Assembly: GCF_014633365.1 (NCBI RefSeq)
Contig: NC_068352.1
Span: 16,587,310 to 16,651,309, forward strand
DNA: 64,000 bases
Origin: Diospyros lotus
Taxonomy: Eukaryota; Streptophyta; Magnoliopsida; Ericales; Ebenaceae
Direction: 5' to 3'
The notes beneath the pieces are model-generated. The model did no database searches. It had not been told where the DNA came from and was given only the letters and a program-made list of their open reading frames with translations. The position numbers and the translations under genes were made by a program. Below are positions 22,101 through 32,592 of this stretch, one piece after another (positions within the stretch are counted from its first letter, which is position 1; each line of letters starts with the position of its first letter).

Positions 22101-23784
22101 CTAGCCCTCTCCTCATGATCTTTAATTTCCATGAAAGACCTCGTGATTTCCCATATTTTATCTTCTCCCTTACTCTAATTTGACGTCTAGCCTTATTTGT
22201 TGAATTATTGTTCATTTGTTTTAATTTAAATTAAATCCGAGACTTCTAGAGTTTTATTTGTTGAGTGCCTACGGGGGTTTGTATCGCCCCCCATTCCTTT
22301 CGGAATGATGCCGAACCCAGCTTGGGGACTATGTTCCTAAACGTGCGGGTTTATTTACTGTTTTTTTCGGATTTATTTATGGTTCGGTTAGAGCTATCGA
22401 GCAATGGGGCAGGGTTCGGTTGTTGGTGACGTTGGGGTAGACTATTGTACAGCCCTGATGTGGACCGTCGGGTGGAAACTCCTAGTCACTGGCCATTGAC
22501 CGATGCCAGGCACTACTGACTAGCTCTACCAGTATGTGATTTACTGTACAATTAGATTCATTATATTACTGTTCATGATTTGATATGGACATGAGTATGG
22601 GTTGCATGTTGGGATATTCATTTATTGAGTATGCTTGGACACGAACATTCTAGCTTGATTATGTTGCATCCAGCACGGGCATATGCATCGCGTATGGTTT
22701 ACTATGTGGGCGAAGCATGGCCTGATGCCTGGATGTATGGGCGCCAATGTATCACGTTGATGCTCACTACGTCATTGCTTTTTTATGTGTATTGCATGGT
22801 TACTGGTAGTTATTTGTTCTTAGATGGGAGGACTGTTCCAAAGGAGCCTATGGCTCGGGTGTCGGGAGTACTGACATGGACACACGGGTGTCGGGAGCAC
22901 CGATCCGGGACAACGCACACAAGTTTGTTGGAGATTTATGTTGCCTTTCAGGGTAGCGGCAGGTTGGTATGAGACTTGGGTGCCGTGTGTCTTGTGTGGG
23001 CCCCAAGGACCGATATGTGCTTTCATTATGCTATACTATTGTGTGGTAGCGTCTCATGGCTTGTGTGTGCTTGGGGGTTGGTGTTTTGGGGGAGAGCTTA
23101 TTGGTTCTATACAGCCTTTAGCCTTTCTTTCCTTATGCTTGCTGAGTCTCTCGACTCACTTTGCTTTTCATCATTCCAGGTAGTGGCAGCGTGGGCCATG
23201 GCAAGGGAGTTATCTTTTAGGGACAGAGTCGGTATGGTGTACAAGCAGTCCCATCGGTCCCGATCAACTCTAATAGTTTAGTAGGATTTACTCTATTATT
23301 TTTACTGTGTCAGGTCTTTCCTCGTGTCTCATGTATATCGGCACAGGAGTCTGTATTCATTTATTTATCATGTGACCGCTGTGTTAGCAGGGTACCCGTA
23401 GTGCATGCATGTGTTTAGCTTCACTTCCACTGTTCTTATTTTTGTGTATGCATGCCAGGGTGGTTTTTGTCTTGTGGTTTATTCTTTCTCCTTTCGTAAG
23501 TGCTCCCATTCGGATAGTCCGGGTGATTGGGATATCCAAGCGAGGGTGCTTACAGATATGCAGACCCCACCCAGCTCCCCGAGGTGAAAGGGTTTATCAG
23601 ACAGGAGTTGTAGGGTGTCTGGAAGAAAGGCTTCCTTCGGAGCAAGGAGGAAGTGCAACAAGCCTATCCCGACCTCGATTTCTCCCCCACAAGACCTATG
23701 GAGGATGTGATTGCAGAGCTCACCCGGGTGTCATCCTCCAAAGCCTCCGCCATTGAATCTGAGGAGTCCGAAGAAGAAACCTAG
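19106..23784 (+). pseudogene. Antisense extra ORF (aORF) of the Tat element, spliced and disrupted
   Basis: Transcribed opposite to gag-pol. Exon one starts at ATG 19106 and gives 277 codons with a serine-rich N-terminus, then a domain (SGLARKYHLPITGYWYFAPS, FPFECTLAEIFRLVGLSPSQ, LVPNRWWNLVSFIICCQG) resembling the putative gypsy-type transposon domain (Pfam Transposase_28). Donor AG|GTTAAT at 19937 and acceptor TTTTGTAG at 20032 join it in frame to KMIDVAKLWG..RHTKDSWLPPRHKK. A frameshift near 20210 and a stop near 20270 follow; a further acceptor (ATGCAG, 20496) opens a coiled coil (NELQRRMARNSRKMLELDNA..EELEEHLQSL-like). A solo LTR splits it at 20742. The C-terminus resumes at 23555 (EVKGFIRQEL, one stop, GVWKKGFLRSKEEVQQAYPD) and ends EESEEET at 23784. 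The biochemical role of such ORFs is unknown. Confidence 0.75.
20743..23554 (+). mobile_element. Nested solo LTR (2.8 kb), gypsy Del/Tekay-like
   Basis: It starts TGTAATATCTC and ends GTGCTTACA (TGTAA/TTACA ends). A perfect 5-bp target duplication GATAT lies at 20738-20742 and 23555-23559. Removing it rejoins the aORF coiled coil to its C-terminus. It has no gag or pol. The start and general plan (AT-rich head with AAATAAATAATAATTATT, GC-rich middle near 21280-21480, leader-like sequence, then about 1.5 kb) resemble the LTRs at 55337 and 59649. A tRNA-B-box-like word (GGTTCGATCC, 21331-21340) is present but has no matching A box. Confidence 0.85.
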
Positions 23785-24444
23785 TTGTTAGTTCTAGGTT
23801 CATATGTACCTTCTTGCCGTGATCATGAGTTGTACTAAATCTTTGATCCTTTGCTAAATAAAACGCCTCGCAGTTATGCTTTTTGCAATAGTCCGAGTTG
23901 GGTGGCTCTGTTATCTGATTTCTTGCACCTTTATTGTAACTCTCATGTTGACGTGGTGGTGGATGTCGTTCTACTTGGTTCCTTTTTATTAGGGGTGGTC
24001 CCCTGGGTCATATTTGCCCCTATTATTTTTAACCCTCTTTAACTCCGGTATGGAGGTAAGGCCTTAGGAGTCTCCTCCAGGACCCCTTAGGTCAGCTTCT
24101 TTGGGGATCGTTTTCATCCCCCTTAGCTTTTCTTTCCTTTTTATTTTAGGGGTGTTCCTTTGGGGCCATATCTGGTCCCTTGCTCTTCCTTTTTTTATCT
24201 TAGGGGTGGTCCCCTAGGACTATATCTGGTTCATTGCTCTTTTTTCGTCATCGCTATCTTTGATGACGAAAAGACTCAAAAAATCTCTTTGGAGGTTTCT
24301 GAGGTTAGGGGAAAACAGTTCCTTTCCCTTCACCTCTTTTTTTGTTTTATATTCTGTAGGATAAAAATCTGCACATGTAAAAAGAAACATAATGATATTT
24401 TATTGGGAAAAATACGCAGCTCCAAATTCCTTAGGGTAAATCCC
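23785..24444. repeat. Spacer between aORF end and integrase end, with imperfect GGGGTGGTCCCC repeats
   Basis: Between the converging ends of aORF (+) and pol (-). Three imperfect units at about 23990, 24147 and 24201 share TTAGGGGTG.TCC.. TGG..CATAT-like words; the core GGGGTGGTCCCC is nearly palindromic. A hairpin with arms TCGTCATC and GATGACGA lies at 24246-24269. These may be transcription-end or structural signals for two converging transcripts (inference). Confidence 0.5.
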
Positions 24445-25656
24445 TTATTGATAAAATTTTCTCAAATTCTGAATATTCCAAGTATTCTTTATGGGAGTGC
24501 CATCCATGGTCTCGAGCCGGTATGCCCCAGGGCTGAGGGTCTCGGTAACCCGGTAGGGGCCTTCCCATGTTGACGACAACTTGTTGGAGTCTCGGGGGTT
24601 GCTAACACTTGCTCGTTGAAGGACTAGATCGCCAAGTAGAAAACTTCGAGCTTTCACCATTCGGTTGTAGGACCTCTCAATCCGCTGATTATAAACCACC
24701 TGGAGGACCCTTGCTTCGTCCCGAAGCTCCTCCACTGTATCTAAATTATTCCTTATTGGACTCTAGGTCAAAATGCTCCACTGTAAAAGTTGGGATCCTG
24801 ATCTCTACCGGAATAAGGGCCTCTGAGCCGTAACATAAGCTGAATGGGGTCTCCCCAGTGGACCCCCTCCTCATGGTCCAATAAGAGCAAAGGATGCTCG
24901 GTAACTCGTCCACCCAACTTCCATCTGCCTTGTCAACCCAAGCTTTTAATCCATGGAGCATAGTCTTATTGGCAAGCTCAATCTGTCCGTTAGCTTGTGG
25001 ATGAGCTACAGAGGTGAAGTGCTGCTTGATCCCCAACTCTTGACACCATTCCTTGACCATACGATCTATAAACTGGGTCCCATTATTTGAAACAATCACC
25101 CGTGGGATCCCAAATCGACAAACCACGTTCTTCCATAAAAATTGCTTCACTTTTCTTGCAGTGATGGAGGCTAGGGCTCGGCCTCTATCCATTTGGAGAA
25201 GTAATCTATAGCTGTGATCAAGAATTTTACTTGACCTACGGCAGGCGGGAACGGACCTAGAATATCGATCCCCTATTGGGCGAAGGGGCACGACTGAACC
25301 AGGTGGGTGAACATGGCGCTAGGAACGTGAATTAAGTTGGAGACCCGTTGACATCTTTCACATTTTTTGACCAGTTGCTCTGCATTAGACACCATAGTCG
25401 CCCAGTAGTACCCTTGTCGAAGGGCTTTCTGATAAAGAGTCTGGGCTCCTATGTGACTCCCATATATTCCCTCATGGATCTCTCTTAAAACATAGTCAGC
25501 TTCGCGTGGCCTCACGCACTTCAAGAGTGGTTGAGTGAAGTATCTCTTATACAACTCCTCGTTGATTAGTATAAACTTATAGGCCCTCCTGGTAGCTTGC
25601 CATTCTTCAAATAACTGACAAGAGGGTCCATCTAACTTGGTTTTAGGTCGAGACAT
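24445..25656 (-). pseudogene. Integrase of the Tat element
   Basis: The minus strand gives the HHCC zinc finger (LREIHEGIYGSHIGAQTLY then VKKCERCQR), the catalytic core (ITARKVKQFLWKNVVCRFGI, VSNNGTQFIDRMVKEWC, AHPQANGQIELANKTML) and the C-terminal domain (FLLGDLVLQR, WEGPYRVTE, YRLETMDGTPIKNTWN, LRKFYQ). The usual NG-E pair is present as ..HPQANGQIE. Breaks occur between 25273 and 25291 and near 24740, where frames change, so the protein is interrupted. Integrase inserts element cDNA into nuclear DNA. Confidence 0.88.
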
Positions 25657-25799
25657 AGCTGCTCCACCATCTCGTCAATGCTTCTCTAAGGTAGCATCTC
25701 GATAAAAATCTGTCTGGAATTGGTTGGGAAAGAAGCCGACGTGATCCGGGACAAAGTGTCTGCTTCCATATTCTGGGATCAAGACACATGCTCAATTTT

Positions 25800-26775
25800 C
25801 ACAAATTGAAAACGACTCATCAATTCTTAAACGAAAACTAAATATTTGGACATGTGATCCTCCATGGCCTCGTATTCTCTCTTCACTTGTTGAACCACAA
25901 GATTAGAATCAGACTGTACGTTGAGATGCCTCGCCTCAAGCTGTGCAGCGAGCCTCAACCCCGCTATGAGGGTCTCGTATTCTGCCTCATTGTTAGACAC
26001 CCGGAACTCAAAATGCAGAGCGTATAACCAAGATTGGCCCTTAGGGCTCTTAATCATCAGCCCAGCTCCTTCACCCCCAGGGTTTGAGTTGCCATCCACT
26101 GCCAACATCCATGATCCTAGGCTGTCTTCTGGAGATCCGCTGAGCGCAAATCCTTTAGCGATGAAGTCTGCTAAGGCCTGGGCCTTAATAGCTGAACGGG
26201 GCTTGTACTCTATGTCGAATGCCGTTAGCTCCATCGACCACTTAAGCATTCTCCCTGAGAGCTCCGACTTCCCCAGAACCTGCCTTAGAGGCTGGTTAGT
26301 AAGGACGATGATAGAGTGCACCTGGAAGTAGGGTCGCAACTTCCTCGCTTAAACGAACAGGGCAAACATTAATTTCTCCATGGGGGAATACCGAGCCTTT
26401 GCCACAGATAATCGTTTGCTCGTGTAGTATACTGGCCTCTGCCTCTTATTCTCTTTGTGCACCAGTACTGAGCTTACTGCCTTTTCTGCTATGGCTAAGT
26501 AGAGGTAGAGCGGCTCGCCTGTCCGTGGCTTGGTGAGGACTGGTGGTGAGGCCAGACATGCCTTGAGCTCATTGAAGGCCTCCTGGCACTTGTCATCCCA
26601 GACAAATTCCTTGGTGCTGGATAGGGCTTTGAAGAAAGGGAGGCCTTTTTCTACCGACTGGGAGAGGAATCTCCCTAGAGTCGCTATCCTTCCCGTGAGC
26701 TATTGGACCTCCTTAATGCTTCTTGGGGTCGGCATTTCTAGTATCGCTTTAATCTTCTCAGAATTCACCTCGACC
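25800..26775 (-). pseudogene. RT C-terminal part and Tat-type RNase H
   Basis: Starting just after the deletion point, the minus strand reads EVNSEKIKAILEMPTPRSIK (RT thumb), ATLGRFLSQSVEKGLPFFKA, VWDDKCQEAFNELKACL and RPVYYTSKRLSVAKARYSPME (connection and first RNase H-like part). It then reads MLAVDGNSNPGGEGAGLMI..FRVSNNEAEYETLIAGL..VQSDSNLVVQQV. The last block, with VDG, NNEAEYE and SDS, is the additional archaeal-type RNase H typical of the Tat lineage. One stop separates the two halves (near 26350). Confidence 0.85.
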
Positions 26776-27799
26776 CCACGATGAGGGCATCGATCCAGGG
26801 ACGTGGGTAACTATCTTTTGGGCAGGCCTTATTAAGGTCAGTGAAATCAATACATAACCTCCACTTACCTTTCCCCTTGAGGACCAGAACCACATTGGCG
26901 AGCCACTCTGGATAATCGACCTCCCGAATATATCGTGTTGCCATTAGTTTTTCCATCTCAGCCTCTATAGCCCTTGCCTTATCTGGGGCGAAATTCCTCT
27001 TCTTCTGTATGACAGGTCAGTACCCTAGCTTTACTCCCAAACGATGCGTCATCACCTCCGAGTCTATGCCAGGAATGTCGTGGACTGACCATGAGAAAAT
27101 ATCTGCATATTGGCGAAGAAGGGATACAATCCGGGCTCGAAGAGGGTCTTTCAATTGGGCGCTCACCCTCACGCATCTATCGAGTCGGTCCGGGTCCAAT
27201 GGTACCTCTATGAGCTCATCCATCGGCTCAACAGTCTTTGGGTCCTTTGGACCCTCCAACAAAAAACTGATAGTGGCGGGAGGGGAGATTCCGACCTCCC
27301 TCCCCTTGGGGCCCTGTCCTCGTCCTGAATCTTCTTGGGGTCCTGACTGTTCTTGCATGATACCCTTAGCTGTGTTGATGGATGCCATGTAACACTCCCG
27401 GGCGGACCTTAGGTCTCTTCTGACCTTGCTAACCCCTGCAACAGTAGGGAACTTAAGCACCATGTGGTAAGTACTCGACACGGCCCGTAGAGCATTTAAC
27501 CCCGATCTTCCTAGGATCATATTGTAGGCCGATGGAACCTCTGCTACCAAAATGTCTAACATGACCTGGGCAGACCGAGAACCCTTTCCAAGAGTCAACA
27601 AGAGCTAAAAGATACCGTCCGCATACACCACTTCCCCGTCGAATCCAATCAAAGGGACCCGAGCTGTCTTCAATTGTTCCATCTTGTATCCCATGCCCAA
27701 AAAAGCTTGTCGATACAAAACCTCCGAGGAGCTCCCCGGGTCCACGAGGATTCGTCGAGGCTCCCATTTCCTTAACTTTGCCGTGATAACCAGCGGATC
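26776..27799 (-). pseudogene. Protease and truncated N-terminal RT of the Tat element; RT catalytic core deleted
   Basis: Protease is seen as RILVDPGSSSEVLY with MILGRSGLNALRAVSSTYH further on. A linker follows, then YADIFSWSVHDIPGID, MEKLMATRYIREVDYPEWLANVVLV and WRLCIDFTDLNKACPKDSYP, the first RT motifs. After CPKDSYPRPWIDAL the sequence jumps straight to the RT thumb. The palm with the FxxDxxSGY and YVDD motifs (about 130 residues in related elements) is absent, so this copy cannot encode a working reverse transcriptase. A stop also lies at 27605, within the protease region. Confidence 0.87.
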
Positions 27800-30289
27800 A
27801 TTAGAAATCGGATACCCGGGCAAGTTGTCGTCTGTAAAGGAGATAACATCCCCTGGTCGAGCCCTCTTAACTCCACCGCTTCGATGCAGATCTAAGCTTT
27901 CTCTCGACTTCTTGCTTGGCACCATCCCAGTCGCCAAAGTGTGAAAAATTAAATGTCGTGGGGGACTCCCCTCCCCCTGGCGACTCTCTCTCCTAGGCGA
28001 AGTCCTAGTCCTACGCCTTTCCTGGGATCTACCACGTCTACGGGGAGGGCTCCTCGATCTCCGACGTTCGCCCATTTGTGGCTCAGTATCCTTAGCTACG
28101 AACCTCCTTAGGAAACCCCGATTGATGAGCTTCTGAATCTCTTCTTTCAGCTGATGGCACTCCTTCGTGTCATGTCCATGATCTCGATGAAATCGACAAT
28201 ACTTGTCTTTACTCCTTTTGTTAGTTGGGGCCTTCATAGGTCTCAATTTTTTCAAGTAATCCTTATTCTCAATTGTAGCCAGGATCTCTACCCGAGGAGT
28301 ATTAAGCAAGGTGAACTTGACCGGACTCCATCGGGGGCCCGACCTTTCCCCCTGACAACCTGATTTATCTTTCGGCTTCTGCTCCCTATTCTGACTTTTC
28401 TTCTCTTTCTTATCCGAGTATTCGATTCTCTTGGCCTGCATTACCTCCTCGGCATTAATGTACTTGGTGGCTCTGCTCAGGATCTCCGTGAACGTCTGGA
28501 GAGGCCTCTTTGCCAGTGACTGGGTAAAAGGGCCAGCCCTTAAGGCATTCTAAAAGGCCACCATGGCAATACTTTGATCAAGATTCTCAATGCTCAATGC
28601 CGCCATATTAAATCTAGCCACAAAATCTGTTAATGACTCCCTTTGGTTCTGCTTGAGATTCACAAGGGTCATGGTTGACCTTCGGTGCCTTCGGAGGGGA
28701 GCGAAATGCGCTAAGAACTTGTTCCGAAGCTGTCTGAAATTAGCAATCGACCGGTGTGCCAGGCTTGAATACCAGGCTCGTGCATGTCCTTCCAAAGTGG
28801 CGGGGAAAACTCTACACCACATAGCATTAGGTGCCGCCTGGACCATCATGTGAGCGGCGAAGAGATTCAAGTGGTCAGCAGGGTCGGTTGTGCCTCCATA
28901 TGGCTTGATGGCAGGGATTCAGAGGCGCTCGGATGGAATAATTGCCATGATCTCCTGACTTAATGGCTGATTGTAAACAATATCATGTGGCTCTTCCTCC
29001 ATCTGCCTCAACTCTGCAACCTCCCTCTCCAAATGCCGCAAACGCCTTTCTCGTTGAGCCCCTCCAGCTCGGGCATAATCGGGACCAGAGGACTCTTCTT
29101 CCTCTGAGCTAGAGGTGTCAAAAGGGCCGGGCGGCCCGTGGGCCGCCCGGCCTAGCCCGTGACAGGCTGGGCTTTAGCCCGGCCCGTTATTGTTCAAACG
29201 GGCTGGGCCGAGCCCGGCCCCCATTGGGGGGTCGGGCTGGGCCAAAGAAATTAGGCCCACGGCCCGGCCCGTGGCCCGTTGGGCCCTTATGGGCCGGGCC
29301 CATAAGGCCCTTATGGGCTAGTAAGGCCCTTATTCATTTTTTCTTTTTAATTTTGTTATTTTTTAGTAATTATTGATATTGGATACTAAAAAATTTAATT
29401 TCGCAATATATATAAATAATAACCATCAATTTATTTAAAATTTTTAAGTTAAAATTTGTATATATTTAAATTATAAATAAACATTATCCTTTTTATATGT
29501 ACATTATTTTTCATATCAATTCACAAGAAAACTTATAAGGCATATAGAATTTTGAAATATAAAATAATGAAATAATATTTAAAACTTAAGAATTAAGATA
29601 GAAAATATTTTAAAAAGAATAAAATTAATTTTTATATATGTATCATTTTGATATTTATATATGTATATATTATATGTATTATTTTAAAAAAAATTATTTA
29701 AAAAAAAAAGAAAAAAAAGGGCCGGGCCCACCAGGCCCGACCCGCTAGGCCTCGTGGGCTAAGTGCCTGGCCCGGCCCGGTCCGGCCCCTTTGTAGGGGG
29801 GTCGTGGGCCGGGCCAGGCCCTATCCATGGTAAAAGGGCCCGACCCTTTTAAAAAGCTCGTGGGCTGACTTGGGCCGGACCGGGCTAGGCCGGGCTGGGC
29901 CGGCACTTTTGACACCTATACTCTGAGCTCGGCCTCCCATACTCGTCACGCTTGAAGGGTCTGCTCCATCTCTCATCTCAATGGGACTTCCTTTCAACAC
30001 GAGGGGATCCACCACCTTGGAATCTAAAGCGGCGGTCTCCCTGGTGCCGACTATCGTGGTTGGAGTGCTCTCCTTACCTCATATCTGGAGGCTACTGTTG
30101 GGTTAAAAAGGTGTTGAGTCACTCCGTTAAGCATTGGACCTGTCCTTCTAACTGGGCGACACGATCTTGTGATGGCGAGGGATCTAGGGGATGACCCCCT
30201 ATGGGTCCACTCTCCGATGGTTGGTGTTGACTCTGATCTGGGACAGGTTGGGTACTAGCAGCTCGTGGTGGATTTCTTCTTGTCGCCAT
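27800..30289 (-). pseudogene. Gag of the Tat element, split by a hAT insertion
   Basis: Starts at ATG 30289 (MATRRNPPRAASTQPVPDQS) about 80 bases after the PBS. The N-terminal proline/serine-rich part runs to the hAT element (29110-29920). Beyond it come RLRHLEREVAELRQMEEE, the gag core (WCRVFPATLEGHARAWYSSL, FLAHFAPLRRHRRSTMTLVN, FVARFNMAALS), ILSRATKYINAEEVMQ, an Arg/Lys-rich linker, the zinc knuckle (YCRFHRDHGHDTKEC) and a long RS-rich tail (RRRSRSPPRRRGRSQERRR). A few stops are present (near 28555 and 28918). Confidence 0.85.
29110..29920. mobile_element. Non-autonomous hAT-type element nested in Tat gag (811 bp)
   Basis: Terminal inverted repeats are TAGAGGTGTCAAAA and TATAGGTGTCAAAA (the latter on the other strand). 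A perfect 8-bp target duplication CTCTGAGC flanks it (29102-29109, 29921-29928), the hAT signature. The first and last 180-220 bp are crowded with GGGCCGGGC, GGCCCGT and GGCCTTATGGGC words in both directions; the ~370-bp centre is almost pure A/T. No ORF. Removal restores continuous gag sequence. Confidence 0.92.
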
Positions 30290-30351
30290 AACGGGGGAAA
30301 ACTTGAACTCATCTAAGGTACTCGAAAAACAAGAGCAGAATATAGCAACCA

Positions 30352-30369
30352 GCCCTATGGTAGGCGCCA
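30352..30369 (-). promoter_or_regulatory. Primer-binding site of the Tat element
   Basis: On the minus strand TGGCGCCTACCATAGGGC follows the 5' LTR after two bases. It begins TGG, complementary to a tRNA CCA end, and is similar to the TGGCGCC sites of other plant Tat/Athila elements. The exact tRNA was not assigned. Confidence 0.7.
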
Positions 30370-30371
30370 AA

Positions 30372-30762
30372 TGATGATACTGGACTGATCACCGAGGTCT
30401 GCCTCGAAGCAAGTACCTGCAAGGGCTGAGCCTTTAATCCCCCGGGAGAACTCCGACGCTCAAATCAGTAGAAGAAAATACCCGAAAATGGAAAGTCACA
30501 CAATAGTCAGATCATCCATACCTGTATAAGTTGACCTCTATTTAAAGATGGCGTAGAGCATACTCTGAAGAGATAAGATAACATTTGAATAAGACGTTGG
30601 AGATAATCTCGGTTGACCGAGTCAGCCTCGTTCAAAATCAAATATGGGATGAAGATCTAGATGACACGTGGCGCTTCCTGAGATAGACACGTGGCGGCAC
30701 CAGGTTGGTAGTCTCCGAGGGTAGTATAGTAATTTTGCCTTCAGTAAAATATCCCTTTACCA
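30372..30762 (-). repeat. 5' LTR of the Tat element
   Basis: 391 bp, plus strand TGATGATACTGG..CCCTTTACCA. It retains the TG that the 3' LTR has lost. The flanking ATTGG (30763-30767) pairs with 17825-17829. Confidence 0.9.
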
Positions 30763-30767
30763 ATTGG

Positions 30768-31675
30768 GATGAATATTACCAATTGGATTCTAAAATGTTA
30801 AGATAAACGTTATCTGTGAGAATTCTAATCTTAATGGGTTTCAAAATATTAATATAGACATTGTTTGTGAGAATCCTAATATTAACAAGTGCCAAAATGT
30901 CAATATAAACGTTATCTGTTTGAATTTTAATCATAATAGATTTCAAAATATCAAGATAAACGTTATTAATAAAAATTACAATTCTGTACTATTTAAAATT
31001 ATTTAATATCTCTCTATAAATAAGCAGATACTTATTCTAAAAAAAATACGTCTCTAATATTGATTTTAATACGGTTTTCATTATCTTCAGTACTATCTGA
31101 TTTAAGTATCGAAGTGTTTGCACTAGAACTTTCTCTCGTCCTCTAACTATTTTCTTTCCTTGTAGGGTTTGGTGAATTGAAGATAATGTTTTCAATCAAA
31201 TAAATTTATTATTGTATTTCGACGACAACAACAATAATATTATTACTGTAATAAATTTTTTTTTTCACTAAAATGAGGTCATCAAATTCAAACTGGCCAA
31301 TATAAATCCATATCAAAACCCGTGGCAAGGACACCTAAAATCATAAAAAGGAATGAAATTGGGGCTGCAATTTCTAAAATTTGGAAATTTGGAATTAATA
31401 GTCGTAGGTGTGAACAAAATTAGAAAAGTGAAAGCTTTTGTGTTGGGCTGGCAGCCAGGAATGTGCAGCAGGCAACGTTCTCAACTACAAGGGAGAGGGG
31501 TTCTAAAGAGAGGGCCACGCGTCATCTAACTGGCCCTCACTGGGCTCATTGAATGACAGCTCGTCTGAATGGATGACAAAAGGCGACTCTATTAATTAAT
31601 ACACTTTAAATAAATTGATGTTAACCTATCAACATTTTTTTTAAAAAAAATAAAAATATTTATGTTAAATATTTC
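30768..31675. repeat. Tandem segmental duplication, copy B, right part
   Basis: Continues copy B after the Tat insertion. It matches 15020-16110 closely and ends in an A-run after TATTTCAAA. It lacks the SINE found in copy A and so provides the empty site. Confidence 0.85.
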
Positions 31676-32548
31676 AAAAAAAAAAAAAAAAAAACTATCT
31701 CCTCTGTCGGCTGCAACCTTCATTAGTTTTGAACTTTAAGATATTTTTGTCTTAGCATTGAGAAAATATTCATTATGGATAAATTATATTATATTGGGTT
31801 GTCTTTATAGCTGTAGTAGTGGCAGCAATTTATTTTTTGATAATTATTTAATTTTTTATTAAAAATAAAAAGTATGAATTTTGTTTTATTTGAAAATAAA
31901 ATAAATATTTTCTATAAGTAAATATACAGTAAATAGCCATAACACTACTCAGTCGATGACATAAGGCCTCGTTCGATTTTAAAAAAATATCTTAATTTTT
32001 TATTCTAATTTTATAATTAAAAATATATTTATATTTTATGTTTTAAGAAATAATGATATTATTTAAGAAAATTAAAAACGCAAAAAATTGATATTTCATG
32101 GTTCATAGTATAAAATTAAAGAAAATAGAAAATTGAATTTTATATTTGTAATAAAAACTCAATTATTTAATACAAAAATAAACATAAAAAATAAAAATTA
32201 TTTTCTTGAAATATACAAATTCTAAATTTTGTAAAAAATAAATAAATAAATAAAACTATGACCAAACAATTGTATTATATTAGTTCAGGTGTCGGACAAA
32301 TACTCTCGTCCGACGAGTTATAAGGGGTGGTTGTGTGAATTTCACCCCCCATGAGATTTACGTGTCTCTCAATTTGTCTAATTAAATAAATTTTATATTA
32401 TTTGACGCCTGTAGTAAAATAAATTTTCGTATATTGGTTGGTCTACCCTTCTTTGCCAGTCGACACCGCACAACAGCTCATACATTTTCAGCATGCACAC
32501 TCATCCTACCAGTGGAGTTGCAGCCTCAGGAAACCCTACTGTCAGATG

Positions 32549-32592
<44 letters not shown>

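Larger units (their letters stand above)
17830..30762 (-). mobile_element. Tat/Retand-type Ty3/gypsy retrotransposon, 12.9 kb, with nested insertions
   Basis: A complete but inactive element. LTRs are at 30372-30762 (5') and 17830-18219 (3'), target duplication ATTGG at 17825-17829 and 30763-30767, a PBS next to the 5' LTR and a purine tract next to the 3' LTR. Coding order on the minus strand is gag, protease, RT, RNase H, integrase, followed by a long 3' region carrying an antisense ORF. That architecture is characteristic of the Tat lineage. Removing the nested solo LTR (20743-23554) and hAT element (29110-29920) with their duplications leaves about 9.3 kb. By eye the LTRs differ at about 35 of 390 positions (~9%), so the insertion is not recent. 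RT core deletion, stops and frameshifts prevent autonomous movement. Confidence 0.92.
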
